Below are positions 33,591-45,507 of a stretch of DNA of 64,000 bases, piece after piece. The translations under genes were made by a program, and so were the position numbers. Origin of the DNA: Gnetum montanum (lineage: Eukaryota; Streptophyta; Gnetopsida; Gnetales; Gnetaceae); assembly GCA_015680685.1 (NCBI GenBank), contig MNCI01038293.1, positions 152,688-216,687 of the forward strand, written 5' to 3'. The notes under the pieces are model-generated. The model searched no databases. It was not told the origin of the DNA and saw only the letters and a list, made by a program, of their open reading frames with translations. Position 1 is the first letter of the stretch; the number at the start of each line of letters is the position of its first letter.

Positions 33591-35510
33591 GCCAATTTGA
33601 CACCACTAAACAACATCCCTTAGGATGTTTTTATTACCATATTTCATGATCATCATCATTTATTTTAGACTTTGCAACCTCCTCTACTATTGTAGCTTTA
33701 CCCTTATTTCTATGATATTCCTATTTTATATCCTTTTTCTTCCTGCTTTCTTGACCATTACCGCCTTGGTCTCTTCATTACTTTGCAATCTTCAAAGATG
33801 TTTAAAAATCCTCATCTAAGAAGTCACACATATTTTCTACCTTAGCCAATGTTTCAACAATAGATTTTTATATTAGGAAGGTTTTCATCTACACCACTTC
33901 ATCAAGTAGTGCCTCCTCCTCAGTGTCAAAAATGCATCTTGTTTTTGCAAATGGAGGGATCCCTGTTGTATTCTTCTAAATTATCATACTTTTAAATTTC
34001 AACTTCTTCTTTGGCCACTTGATCAATTAGCCTTTGGATCTTATGGGCATGTATCTTAGAAAGTCTCCTTTGGGCATAGACCCCAAGAGCTTTTCTTGTT
34101 TCATTTCTAAGCCCATCTATGTTATGGTATAGTTGATCCCTTTGGGAGCATCCATGGCCTGGGCATCTATGCAAAAGAGAATAGTACCTGCCCAAGGATA
34201 CATCCAAGGACTCATGATTTTCTTATTTCCATATTTTGATTTATCTTCAAAAATTAGACACTCTAGAGTAGGCTTGATACTTGTCATTGAAAAGCTCCAA
34301 CATCATACTTCATCAATAAATAAATTCTAGTTCTAAGGACTAGTACTAACATTAAGCTTCCTTAATAAGTGTCCTTGGGAATAGTTTCAGCTTATGCCAT
34401 CTAATTTTGACATTTTGTAAGGCATACACATCATGAAAGGCTTGGAGAGGTTTTGTGAATTTGAGTTGTATCCCCCCTCAAATCTAGAAATATTGTTCAT
34501 ATCTATCCCTTTGATTCGACTATCTTTCAAGTGCCTAGTTGGAATTCAAACTACCTCTAAAATATTTAACATATTTTTGGTAGTTAACAGAGGGTCATCA
34601 TAGTCATAATTATCCTAGTGGCCCATATCATGACCATGATTTCTATGGTGAGTCCTATTACACCTTCTTTCTTAGTGATGCTCCTCACTTTATTGTTGTT
34701 CTTGCCCCTATTCTCTACTATCCTAGTAGAATTCACATTCATCCCTATCTCATCATTTGCCTTCATTTTGATCACAACTATTCTTTCTTTTTTTCTCAGC
34801 ATATGCTCCTCTTGTCATAGTTGGAGGAAGAAGATGATGAGGGTGACAAAGAAAGAGATTTAGCACCAGAGAAATGCATGCTAGTTCATCTTCTTTAATC
34901 TCTACCCTAACCCTTTTGTTTTTCCCTTTCTTTATGCTTGTTTTCATCCTTTCTTTTGGATGAATGGCTATGATTGTTATCTTTTGAGGTTTCCTAGTCT
35001 TAAAAATCATTATTTCCTTCACCCAAGTTGTCCATAGTTAATTACAACCTCTAGTTAAAGATCTCCCTATCATAGAAAGGAGTAGAGTTTTTGTATTAGG
35101 ATTGGCTCAAAAAGAAGTCCTTGCCTTCTTTATGTTGCTACAAGAATAATTAGGTTGGGACCCTCTTATCTTTAGAAGCCTTATATTGTGTTTCCATCTA
35201 TCGATCCTTCCTTCACTAGGCATTGATGGGGTGATAATCTTAATCAATGTGCTCTTGGACCTCATACTTTGCATTAAGTAAAAAAATGCCTAGCTTGATG
35301 AGATTATTCATTAACATGGAAAGAATATATTAGTTAGGCAACAACACAATATTGCCTTCCATATCCCTCAATCGTACTTCTCATCCTGATGTAGGATGAA
35401 GACGAAATTTGAAGTGTAAGAATCCATATTAGTGTAAATAACATGAAGTTTTTGGGACATTTTTTGAACCTCATGTCTTTTGTTGGACTTAGAAAATTTG
35501 GTTCTTGGAA
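33591..35510 (-). pseudogene. gag: gag of element F, degenerate and 5'-interrupted
   Basis: At 34207-33992 the frame reads LLHRCPGHGCSQRDQLYHNI, then DGLRNETRKALGVYAQRRL, the C-terminal half of the gag capsid domain, matching A 5088-5303. At the upstream end, SKSNKRHEVQKM and YTSNFVFILHQDE match residues 10-40 of D gag (SKSNEVHQP, VSNFTFILH). The first codons are cut off by the G insertion at 35510. Stops are frequent. Confidence 0.8.
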
Positions 35511-37054
35511 TGTAAATCAAAATATGCCAAGCACCGAAATAGTTTTAGACTTGAATCCCAAGGGCCTCCAGAAATGGAATCCAAGGCATCCTAGATGGTT
35601 TGGCTAGTTACTTAGGGACTTATCAAAGTGTAAAGAATGCCACGTAAATGTAAATGAAAATGAAAATTTAAGTGGAAATGGACTTTTAGACCCAAAGTGG
35701 AAAATGAAACAAAATGAAAATGTGAAATTAGATCTGCACAATAATGAACTATGACTTTATTAAAAATGGAAAATGAAGTTGCAGGTCTAAAAAGTACAAA
35801 TGTTGTGCTATGTCACAAGAATTCACCTAAAGGAATTTGAAGTTTTTTGGAGCCAATGGTCTACACTTGGAAATCCATGATCTAGATGCTTTCCAAATCC
35901 AATTTTCAACAACTACACATTGGTTTTCATCAAGATCAAACATTTGTGATTATGAGTTGATGTTCACTATTGGTGCAATAGTATTATGTGAAACTCACTA
36001 TGCCCAATGTAGCTACCGGTTTCTACTACCAAAGGCATTGCAAGGTTACAAGGGCTCTTAGTTGAAAAATGCTTTTTAGGTTATTGAAAATGCTCAAAGT
36101 TGGGAATTGGAATAAGGTGTCTACGTTTGGGTTTTATAGGTATGGAATTACTATTTTGGGGCCTACACATCACTATCATGATTGCTAACAAATTGATGTC
36201 AATTTAGAGGTTACAACGGTTACAAATCTTAACGTAGTTACTATTTATAGTAATTTTGGAATACACCATAGTCACCAAAACCCATATATTTACTATAAAT
36301 AGTAAATGGACTTTTGTGACTATGCTAACATCTTCCTAACTACACTAGCCTCGGTGGAATATGCTGGAGTTGTTAGGAAATGATGAAAACTATGGGAAAT
36401 GTGGAAAATGTTGTCACTACCAAAAACTATGGCAAATGCTGAAAACTACTAGAAAATGCTGCTAAAAACCATGAAAATGCTAGAATCAATGGAAAATGTT
36501 GTCTACACTAGCCATGTTGCAATTTTTGAAGACTTGGGATGACTATGCTAGCTATTTTTGGGAAATGAAATTGAAAATGGAAAATGTGACCAATTCCGAA
36601 AATGGAAAATGTTGCCAATTCTAAAATGGAATTTGTCACTAATTCCAAAATGGAAAATCCCAAAAATCCCAACATGACATCTTCATTTGAGTTTTGGTGG
36701 TGACTATGTTGGGTTGGAAATGGAAAATCCCATTTATTCTATCCACATCAAGGAGGAGGATAGATGGTTCCAGCGTAGTTGAGGCTATACCCATATGAAA
36801 ATCCATGAAAATGTTAATTTTGGTCATTATTAAAGAATTTTCAACCTTTCTGAGCCCAAATATAGACATGAGGTACCTTTTTCCACTTGGAAAGTAAGGT
36901 AGTAACAACTTTTGAGGCATTTTTTAGCCCTAAAAATTTAAAGTATGTAATATTGTAGTTCATGGACTACAAATCTTACATTTACAATAAGAATTTATCT
37001 AAAGTTGAAAAATAAAGGTTACAACTTGCCACATGAATTTTTGGTGGTGTTTCA
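35511..37054 (-). repeat. 3' LTR of element G
   Basis: The right edge is fixed by the polypurine junction: minus strand TGAAACACC preceded by AAAGAGGGGCCAA. The left edge is placed where F gag homology stops (TGTAAATC at 35511). A TATA-like CCTATAAAACCC lies near 36130 (minus). U3 has several GACTATG/ACTACAC words (36320-36710) and many GGAAAATG words (36360-36660). It is about 1.54 kb. Confidence 0.7.
36360..36665. repeat. GGAAAATG-rich irregular repeat in the G LTR
   Basis: The words GGAAAATG, GAAAATGCTG and AATTCCAAAATGGAAAAT recur more than ten times in about 300 bases. The last part (36590-36660) is a near-tandem set of a unit of about 25 bases. Confidence 0.65.
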
Positions 37055-37068
37055 TTGGCCCCTCTTTG
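37055..37068 (-). other. Polypurine tract of element G
   Basis: Minus strand AACAAAGAGGGGCCAA leads straight into TGAAACACC. C has CAACAAAGAGGGACCAA then TGAAACACC at 62284-62308. The same junction in two copies fixes the LTR start of this family. Confidence 0.85.
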
Positions 37069-38150
37069 TTGTGTTTGGAGAACTAACTTGAGAGACATTG
37101 ACATAGAACATAAAACACCACTGCAAGTCCATCACTAACATTCCTTCTTCATGCTTGATCTAATAGTGTTGAACCATGCCAAAGTGTGCTTGTGATGATG
37201 ATGGGATAAGGCTATGATAAGGGCTATCATTGGTTATAGGAAAATGGTTATGAGGATTAACAATGATTTGCAAAGGTTGACATCATGGTTGCATTCATGA
37301 CAATGAAGCTTTCATCAATCAATGTGTCCTTAGTGCTTCATGTTTTAAGATGTTGGTCACTCAAAAAATGTATTTGAGAATCCAACATCTTGCTCTATGG
37401 TTTCTTTGGCCATTAGGCTTTTTCCTTTGCATGTTTGGAGCCATTTTTTTTATTTTCTTAGACTCTACTTACCACTTAGCTTCTTGGTAATTTGCTTCCC
37501 CATTTTTTTTGTTGGGGTGAAACCTTAATTGGGTTTCATTACTACGGCCAATTTTAATTTAGTTTTCTCATCGAATGAGATGTATTACACCCAATGGATT
37601 TGATAGTAGAGCATGGCAAAGGGACCTCATATGGCCATAAAGCATGAATGTCAAACATTATTATGACTTGATACCATAATGAGTTGCACCTTCATAATGT
37701 CTTTAGGCTTCATCCTACAAGCACAATTTCAAGAGAACAAGAAAACCAAATTGAAAGGTCATGTTATTATAGTATAATGCATAAGGCCATACAAGATAAT
37801 TAGCAAACTAGGCAATCTAGAGATCACCAGTGTTACAAAATTCCATCGTTCATTTATTATGCAAATAGAGGTTATGCACACTCACTTGTTATTGGTTGTT
37901 GATGTCGATTATTGGTTGTTGTTGGCTACATGTAGTAGGGATTTGGATAGGAATGATTGACCAGATTGGCTAGCTCATTTCCATCCATATTTGCTATTCT
38001 AAAGGCTTCATTGCAATAGGCTTTAGTAATTAAGACAGACCCTTTCCATTTGGCTAAAAGTTTATCTACATGCTCACAGACAACTTTGAGGACCAAGTCT
38101 CCTTCCTTGATCTTGCTCTTGTTCAGGTTATGGTGATGTTGCCATTTCTA
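37069..38150 (-). other. 3' leader of element G, non-coding
   Basis: It lies between the integrase end and the polypurine tract. There is no coding signal on either strand. A short TTGGTTGTTGTTGG-type direct repeat is near 37890-37925. C has a minisatellite in the equivalent position, and G does not. Confidence 0.6.
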
Positions 38151-39010
38151 CCTCTCTTGGTACCACTCGATGTGAGTCTAGGTCCATGGTACATAGCTAC
38201 TTATTTTATTCATCATTAATAAGGTCCAATAGGACTACTTCGAGTGATGGCACCTACAATTCAAGAGGTGAAATAGCTTCAAACCATAAACCAAGCTATA
38301 TGGGGCTACATAAATTGAAATTTGATAGGTTTTTTTTGTAGTCCCAAAGTGCATGGACAAGCCACTCATGCCACTTACATTTATTATTCTTCAACATATT
38401 TTTGAGCAAGTTTATGATGGCCTTATTGTCTACTTTAGCTTGTCCATTAGCTTGGAGGTAGTACGGTGATGAGAAGGAATGCTTAATGCTTAGGTCATGA
38501 CAGAATTTTTTCATTTCTTGGCTACTACATTATGATCCATTGTTCATGTCTATGGTCATAGGTATGACAAAATGAGCTAGTATGTTGTCAATTATGAATC
38601 TAAAAACTTGTTTAGATGTTATTCTTCTTAGGGGAATAGCTTCAACCCACTTTGTGAAGTATTCAATTATAGTTATGATAAAGCTATGCCTATAGAAGAC
38701 TTAGGCATTATAGATCCAATGATATTGAATCCCCACTATTGAAATGGCCAAGTTATCTAAATGATGTGTAACTTATTTGGTGGTACGTGTATAAAGTTGC
38801 TATGCCATTGGCACATGTTACAAGTTTTAATATTTTTTAAGAAATCACTTTTCATATAGGGCTAGTAATAGCCTAGTTATCTAATCTTAGCAGCCATGAC
38901 TCTAGGTCCTATATGTTTTCCACATATATCCTTGTGGACCTGATTTAGGATTATGAAGGCTTTGGTTTTTCCAAAGAATACTATATTGATTATTTACATA
39001 TAACATCCTT
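38151..39010 (-). pseudogene. Integrase of element G
   Basis: Readable from right to left: GYYXPYMKSDFLKNIKTCN with a CNMCQ zinc-knuckle end, ITWPFQ and WGFNIIGSIMPKSS (first catalytic Asp position changed to Asn in NIIGS), then IKHSFSSPYYLQANGQAKVD. The third catalytic residue, normally Glu in NGQAEA, is Lys (codon at 38434-38436). LLKNMLKNNKCKWHEWLVHA follows. Stops are numerous, so it is inactive by several routes. Confidence 0.85.
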
Positions 39011-39126
39011 TTGAGCAGTAGTCATGCCTTGTGAAGGTTCACCATGCATAAGATAAAACTTGATATCATCATATCACTTCTTTAGGGGGTAGTATGAAGT
39101 ACAACCAAAAAGGTATCCTTAGTGCT

Positions 39127-39628
39127 TTACATGATGGAAATGGCATAGTCCATAGTTAAGGTGGGAAATTTGCTAAACACATCTGACATCACATTGAGGG
39201 CCAAGGTTGCAATGGTGTCAGCTATAGTGTTCTTAGTTTGGGGCACATCTTGGATATCAATGTCTGTAAATTGTTGTAGCAGTTTCTTTCCTAGGTCATA
39301 GTAAGGCTGTAAATGTTTGGATTTACATGCATAAACCTTGGTTACTTGATTAACCACAAGTTGTGAGTAACTTTTGATCATTAAGAATTTAATTCCTTGG
39401 TCACAAGCTACCATCATCCCTCTGATCAAACCCTCATACTTTGCTATATTGTTGGTACAAGAAAATTTGAAATAGTAAGGGTTGGATTTCACTAGATGGA
39501 AATGTTATGATGATAGTGGCACTAGCCCCATGGATAGTTGAAGCTTCGTCAAAGTTCATTACCAGCTGATAGCCCTCAGGCACATTGTTAACAATGTTGA
39601 TGTATTCATCTAGATATTTAGGATTCAT
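39127..39628 (-). pseudogene. Second (archaeal-type) RNase H of element G
   Basis: It reads ASATIIITFPSSEIQP, then YYFKFSCTNNIAKYEGLIRG, KSYSQLVVNQVTKVYACKS and QDVPQTKNTIADTIATLAL. This is the extra ribonuclease H that marks the Tat lineage, placed between the RT-linked RNase H and integrase. The catalytic Glu is seen in AKYEGL, and the C-terminal Asp may be in IADTIATLA. Homologous to C 58760-59158. Confidence 0.9.
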
Positions 39629-39649
39629 AGTTACATGGTCTTCTACTAG

Positions 39650-40192
39650 TGAAATAGTAAGTTGTTTGGATATAGCTTAACCTTTCGTTGAAACTTGAGA
39701 AACATATTGAAGGTTCAACTCCATTTTTCTAGCTTTCCAACAAGCTATTTGACTACTCTCATCGATGTTGGTCATTATGGCTCTAAGCACATTATCTTTG
39801 CAAATGACATTGACTTGTTTCCTAAAGAGGTAGTGTCTCCACTTCTTCAATGAAAAGACTAGGGCTAGACAATAATTATCCACTTTAGTGTATCATGTCT
39901 CATGGGATACTAATGCATGGCTTAAGTAGTATATGGGTAACTTCCCTCCATCATCTCTCTTTTGACAAAGTAGAGAGGAAATGGATGCATTATAGATAGC
40001 AAGGTAAATGTTAAATGGTTTATCCTCTTGTGAAGAATAGACAATCGGTAGTTGTGCCAACTCTTGCTTAAGGTTTTCAAAGGCTTCTTGGCATTGATCT
40101 ATCCACTCATAGTGAACTCCTTTCTTAAGAAAGTGTTGCATGGGTTGAAACTTATCCATAAGCCTAGTGATGAACCTATAGATAAATTGCAA
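39650..40192 (-). pseudogene. RT-linked RNase H of element G
   Basis: FQPMQHFLKKGVHYEWIDQC and AFENLKQELAQLPIVYSSQE, then FNIYLAIYNASISSLLCQKR and KLPIYYLSHALVSHE, then NYCLALVFSLKKWRHYLF. This is the Ty3 RT connection and RNase H. In the usual form a Y-L-A-V/A-S-x-x-A-V-S-x-V-L block holds a catalytic Asp, which is not evident here. A stop and a frame change separate the two ORF pieces at 39883-39893. Confidence 0.9.
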
Positions 40193-41295
40193 TCTTCCTT
40201 GAAATCCTTGAAGCTAATTAATATTAGTTGATGCTACCAAGTTGGATATGGCCTTAAACCTTATTAGGATTAACTCATATTCCTACTTCAGATACTACAA
40301 AGCCAAGAATCTTACTAATTTTGATGCCAAAGACACACTTTTTAGGATTAAACCTAAGCTCATATTTAAGACATCATTTAAGTACAAGGTCAAGGTAATG
40401 TGTATGGTCATCAACCACTTTGCACTTAATAGCTATATCATCCACATAATCGTTAAGCAAATCAAGCATGTGATCACTAAGGATATATGTTAAAGCTCTT
40501 TGGTAGATTCCTCCTATGTTCTTTATGTCAAAGGGCATCATGGTATAACAAAAGGTACTCCAAGGGGTCATGAAGGTTGTACTGAGTTGATGCTCTAAGA
40601 TAATCCTAATTTGGTAGTATCTCAAGAACCAATCCATAAAGGATAATTAGGTATGTCCAACTATAGTATTGATAAGTTGATCATAACTAGGCAAAGGAAA
40701 ATCATCTTTGATAGTTGCCTTATTTAGGTCTCAGAAATCTATGCAAATACAAATACTTCCATTTTTTATAGGGACTACCACTATATTGGATACCCATTTT
40801 ATGTAATCAATAGCCCTAATGAAACCAACTTGGTATAGTTTTGTGATTTTATCATGAATTGCTAAAGCCAAATTTGGTTTAATATTATGAACCTTTTACT
40901 TAATTAGTCTAATGCTATGATTAAATATGATGTTATGTTGGACTAAACATGGATCTAGACTTGACATATCCTCATATGACTAGGCAAATACCTTAATGTT
41001 GTCTTGTAGGACCTTGGTGATGTCTTCAGCCTATTGAGATTCTAATGAGAAACTTAGTTTTAGTGTTTTCTCCTTACCACTATGTGTCATGATAGGAACC
41101 TCAACTGGATAGTCTTTAGTAAGGTTGCCACCCTCAAGGTTAAGGATTTTAACTAGGTTTTCACACCATTCTAGAGGTTTCTCTATAGAATCTATGTAAT
41201 CTATAAGACTCTTAGGCTTGAGATCTAGGCAATTAGATCAATATACTATTCAAAATTTTCATAGGATCCACTTAGGTTCAATGGTAAGGTGATTT
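40193..41295 (-). pseudogene. pol: Reverse transcriptase and upstream pol segment of element G
   Basis: On the minus strand the RT shows WVSNIVVVPIKNGSICICID, ATIKDDFPLPSYDQLI, FMDWFLRYYQIRI, MPFDIKNIGGIYQRAL and the catalytic YVDD at 40437-40448 in LLNDYVDDIAIKC. Upstream, to about 41295, short blocks such as DYIDSIEKPLEW-like ESYRLHRFYRETSRMV mark the segment between protease and RT. The coding signal ends abruptly near 41295. Stops and shifts occur throughout. Confidence 0.85.
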
Positions 41296-41899
41296 ACTTC
41301 CAGGTGTTCATACTCCAATCTCGCATATCAACCATAAGCACATTAAGTGGAACCTAAGTAAAAATGAGTAAATAATGCTAAAATGATATAAAATACCTTA
41401 GTAAATATGTAAACACATGCTATCCTAATGTCAAAGAAGATCAACCAAGGCTATGGGATGTAGGTGACAATAAATGAGATGGAATAAAGATAAAAAAAGG
41501 CCAAAACAAGTTGAAAAACCCTTAAAATATGGAAGGTAAGGTCAAAAATGAAAAATAAAGTTAGACTTTTGCTAGTTTAAGGCCTTGGTAGGCTATGGCT
41601 ACATGGTGTTAAATTATGATCAAAGATGGTCAAACCCCATCACTTAACATCAATCAAGGCTAAACTAGGATCAAATGAGGTCATAATAGAGGAAAAAAAG
41701 ATAAGTGTGATGAAACTAACTTGATTTAGAGGCTAGATGAGGTTAATTAATAGTAATGAATGTCAAAATGCATCAAAATATCAAAACAAGTCAAAACACC
41801 ATGAAATGAGGTCAAATCCATTAGAATGGAATACATGTGATAAAAATTATTAAATACTAGGTAAAAAAGATTAGATATTGCTAGTTTTAGGCCTTACCA
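41296..41899. other. Non-coding DNA between G pol and the 190-bp array
   Basis: AT-rich sequence with many AAAATG, GGTCAAA and TTAGGCCTTG-like words (41575 and 41885) that hint at old internal repetition. No gag or protease reading was found where element G should have it. Confidence 0.4.
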
Positions 41900-44528
41900 G
41901 GCCATGGTATAGGGCTACAAGGTTGCTAGAGAAGTTTGGACACATCTAGGGGTTGTTCCAGGGATGTTGAGGCAAACTTGGCATTTTTCCTTATCACTAC
42001 GCTAGGCTCCACTAGTGCTACATTGGCCTAGTGTAGTCTTGCATTCCCTAGCATAGTCAACACTCATGGGAACTTTCCCAAGCTTAGTATGATCACTTTT
42101 CAACTCTTTATGATCCAAAGAACTAGAGCAGGGAGTTGCTACTAAATATTTACAAGTTTTGACACTATTTCCACCTCCCATAAGATTGAAAAACATGTTT
42201 CCATTCGTAACTACACTTGGCCAGTGTAGCCATGGTAGGATCCAACATAGTCACATGGAATAAATGGCTTCATAGGGTTTTTGGGTTGGGATTAGTGCTT
42301 TGTTAGCTTCCTAGGTTAGTGCAGGATCATTGGAGGATTGAATTGACTATTTGAATATCAAATTTGGACAATAGAAGTGGGTTTTATGGGATTTTCCATT
42401 TAAATACACAGGGCCAACATAGTCATGCATGGTGCTAGCATAGTCATGTGAATTTTGGTGTTTTCAAGGCTAAAATGAAGTGGAATTACAATTGTATGGG
42501 TTAGAACATGGTTTTGGAATTTCTAAGTCATTTTTGAGATATTTTGAGTGGTATACTATTGGTTGATGTTGCCACAAAATGGGTTCCTACTATGACTACA
42601 TTGGGTGTACTCATAGGCCTTCCCAACATAGTCCTAGATAGGAAATAAGTTTTAAGGTACAATCAATCATGCTAATGGACTTCCAAGGTCACTAGTGCTA
42701 ATGGCTAGGGATTTAGTAACAAAGTTGTCAGTTTTGTTGCTTTCCTTGGTGTTGGAATGGCCAAATACCTCTTGACTACGCTACATGCAATCCCCAACAT
42801 AGTTAAAATGTTTGGGATTAAAAATGATGTATTTTGACTCATTTCTCAAGGTTTCAAGGTCTTAGGATGCTTTGAAAAGGTTATAGGTCTTTCTATGGGT
42901 CAATTTTGGCTATTTTTGAGATGTTTTGAGCTTTTCCATGTTGACTACACTGGGTTACACTAGTGACTACACTAGCCCAACATAGTCATGCAGGTTTCTA
43001 GCATAGTCATGAGATTTGGCATGAAAAATAATGAGTTTTGGCTAACTCCCAAGTTTGATGGTTCCAATATGCTCTAGTAAGATCCTATAGTTGAAAATGA
43101 TGTTCTCATGGTTGGATTTGACTTATTTTTGGCTCCAACATGTTGACTATGCTAGGTAGCCTTAGTGACTATGTTGACTTAGTGTAGCCACACCATTCCT
43201 AGTATAGTTGAAGTTGGAAAAAGCCAAAAATGGGAAAAGTGGTAAGCTTTATCTTGGGTTTCAAGTCTACTAGGTTTTTGGATTCTTGAGAAGTGCGTTT
43301 AATTGGGAAATGACTTATTTCAAGCTTCCTTAGTGGACTACACTAGGAACCACCAATGACTACACTGGCCCAATGTAGTCACCTTTGGAAAATGGGTTTT
43401 GAAGTAGGAAATGGCCAAATGTTTCTTCTATATGTAGTTTGACATGTTCCTAAGGTCTCTAGCTGTGGATTTGGACTTGAAAATGATTCATTTATGTGTT
43501 TTGATTGGACTATGCTAGGCACCACCAATGACTACATTGGCCTAACATGGTCACCTTATTTCAACGTTATTCATACTTGGGAAATGAATTTTCATGGATT
43601 TTTATAGGGTTTTTGGGAAATTAGTCAATATTATAAGATCAATGGAGGTCTTAGGGAGGTGTGGAGGGTCTAAGATGAAGTTTTGTAGGTATAGCATTGT
43701 TTCTATTATTAATGTTATCCCTAAACCCTATGACTACATTGGGCTAGTGTAGTCACAACCTCCCAATTATGTAGTCATGGGTTGTATCTAGTTTGTAACA
43801 CTATTTTATTAGTTTGACCAAGTTTTAAGGCTATTATGAACTTTGGCTAGGGTTTGGGAATATGGTATGGAGATTTGGAGTCAATTAGAGGCTAGATGGG
43901 CTAGGAATGATCTATTCCATCTTGGACTATGCTGGGCTAGTGTGGTCATGCTATTACCAAGCATAGTCACACTAAGAGTCTTGTCTACAACAAGATTTGA
44001 TGCCATTTGGGTGCGTGGTAACTACCAATTCCAACTCCTAGTTGCTGATTTGGGTATAGGGTTCCATGGGTTCATGATTAGAATGGATGGGTTGTTGGGA
44101 AGTAGGGAAATGCCTCATATCCCATTAGACTATGCTGGGCCAATGTAGTCTAGCTCCAAGTAAGCATAATCACATGAAAAACCAATTTTTAGATGAATTT
44201 TGTGGTTTTTTGGCAACTCAGTTTATACCAATGTCAACACTTCCTTGTCCAACTTGATTATGAAGTTTTTTGATAAGGATGGAGTACCTAGGATTGGGTT
44301 TTTTGAGTGGATGGAATTTTTCATATATTCTAAGGTTTCTCCGAGTGTAGTTAAGCCTAGAAGCCTAAAATTCTAGCATAGTCATGGAATAGGCTTTTTT
44401 TTCCAGCGCCTAGTGAGGCCCACATGGATTTAACAGGTTTGACATGGAATAGATCTCTCATACCCAGCATAGTCTAACCTTCTAATTTCAATTACTAAGT
44501 TAAGTTGGAGTTGCATATGGAAACTAAG
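41900..44528. repeat. Diverged tandem array, about 190-bp period, with a GACTACAC/GTGTAGTC dyad
   Basis: A dyad-bearing block of the type TGACTACACTGGGCTAGTGT followed by AGTCAC recurs at about 41998, 42210, 42410, 42588, 42772, 42945, 43141, 43334, 43508, 43728, 43924, 44127 and 44340. That is 13 copies, spaced roughly 175-225 bases. Between blocks the spacers also resemble each other (for example ATTTTTGAGATRTTTTGAG and GGTTTTTGGATT). The same dyad words occur a few times in the G 3' LTR (36300-36710), so the array is probably an expanded part of the G 5' LTR. Element B interrupts it at 44529. Confidence 0.7.
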
Positions 44529-45369
44529 TGATGAATTGTGATTCATTAGACCATGATATCGCACCCGCAATATCACGTACGTGATATCAACTACGTGATA
44601 TCATGGCCTAGCTCTTGATATCCGATGCGTGATATCACGGTTCCCGTGTGAACCTATAAATACACAATGGGACACATGGGAAAGTAGTAGTCAGTTTAGT
44701 GTTAGAGTAGAATATTTTGTCATTTTTTCCTCTCAACTCTCTCTCCCAATGCATGCCCGCAGTGTGATGATTGTAATTGTATAGTACCTTTATTCGAGTG
44801 TGATGTACTTGGACATGCGCATGACTAGAAATAAAGATCGAGATTACTTCATCATTGTAGCATTCATTTAGTTTAATTATTTAATTATTATTGTTATTTA
44901 TTTATTTTATAGTTAATATCTCTTCACCCTAAACTCCTTAAATGTAGAATGAGTATGACTTAATCATGAACATTCAAGTGTGACTACTTGGTATCCGAGT
45001 AGTGTACCTAGGCCATGCACTTGGTAATCCTAGTGGTAGTCATGCACAAGCTCCAATATGTATATAGATGATTAAGGAATAGATGCTCATCGCACTTAGG
45101 CTAGCTTAGATTCTCTCTCCCTTTTCCCTCTTAGTTAAATTAAAGTTACCTTCCATTACCTCTAGGAGTAGCACTGGGATAGAAATCATATCATACACCT
45201 CACTATAGACTAAACCATATGTGACAAAGCAAATACTAGTCCATGTGGGAAGATAGTGAACTACAATCAATGAGTAACTATCTAGATACCACAACTAGCC
45301 TATCTATGGAGTTCACGTGAAATGCTTGTATTCGTATGGTTGAGTGTAGGGGTACCTCGTCAATCATCA
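44529..45369 (+). repeat. 5' LTR of element B
   Basis: It is 841 bp, with edges TGATGAATTG and AATCATCA. U3 has a GATATC array (44558-44640), then ACCTATAAATACAC at 44652-44665. The first 590-600 bases match 52744-53333 closely. Confidence 0.92.
44556..44665 (+). promoter_or_regulatory. GATATC dyad array and TATA box of the B LTR
   Basis: At least five GATATC or AATATC dyads (including TCACGTACGTGATATC, itself a longer dyad around ACGT) lie in about 80 bases, followed by CCTATAAATA. The 3' LTR copy (52770-52863) keeps the arrangement with scattered transitions. Confidence 0.65.
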
Positions 45370-45370
45370 T

Positions 45371-45389
45371 TGGCACCATTGCCAAGGAC
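45371..45389 (+). other. Primer-binding site of element B, tRNA-Asp type
   Basis: TGGCACCATTGCCAAGGAC lies one base after the LTR edge. Compared with the Athila site it differs by G-to-A changes at CG-like positions. Confidence 0.85.
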
Positions 45390-45507
45390 AGTGCTAGTTA
45401 TCTAGATTAGTTATATCATACAAGATCACTGTAACAAAGTATTAACAATATATCTTTTAGAAAATAAATTAAATTCAATTCAATTAAGTCTCACACCACC
45501 CACAACA

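Larger units (their letters stand above)
30089..35510 (-). mobile_element. Element F: Athila-like retrotransposon, left part (continues beyond G, B and C)
   Basis: The minus-strand order from the left edge is 3' LTR, purine-rich tract, 3' leader, an unrelated fragment, then gag. Pol is missing entirely. Gag and 3' leader match element D. Homology stops within the first few codons of gag at 35510, where element G begins, so the rest of F must lie past the right edge. Bases before the LTR are CCACT. The matching copy is outside the window. Confidence 0.8.
35511..44528 (-). mobile_element. Element G: Tat-like Ty3 retrotransposon with dual RNase H (right end outside window)
   Basis: From left to right, read on the minus strand: 3' LTR, polypurine tract, non-coding leader, integrase, second (archaeal-type) RNase H, RT-linked RNase H, RT, and a pol N-terminal segment. 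Then a repeat array extends to the element B edge. The aRNH and integrase are close relatives of those in C. The polypurine tract with LTR start TGAAACACC is shared with C. G lies inside the gag of F. Gag of G is absent from the window. Confidence 0.85.

Noticed and set aside
41900-44528. CRISPR-like array
   Set aside because: The period is about 190 bases with diverged repeats and related spacers in a plant retrotransposon context. There are no short exact repeats or cas genes.
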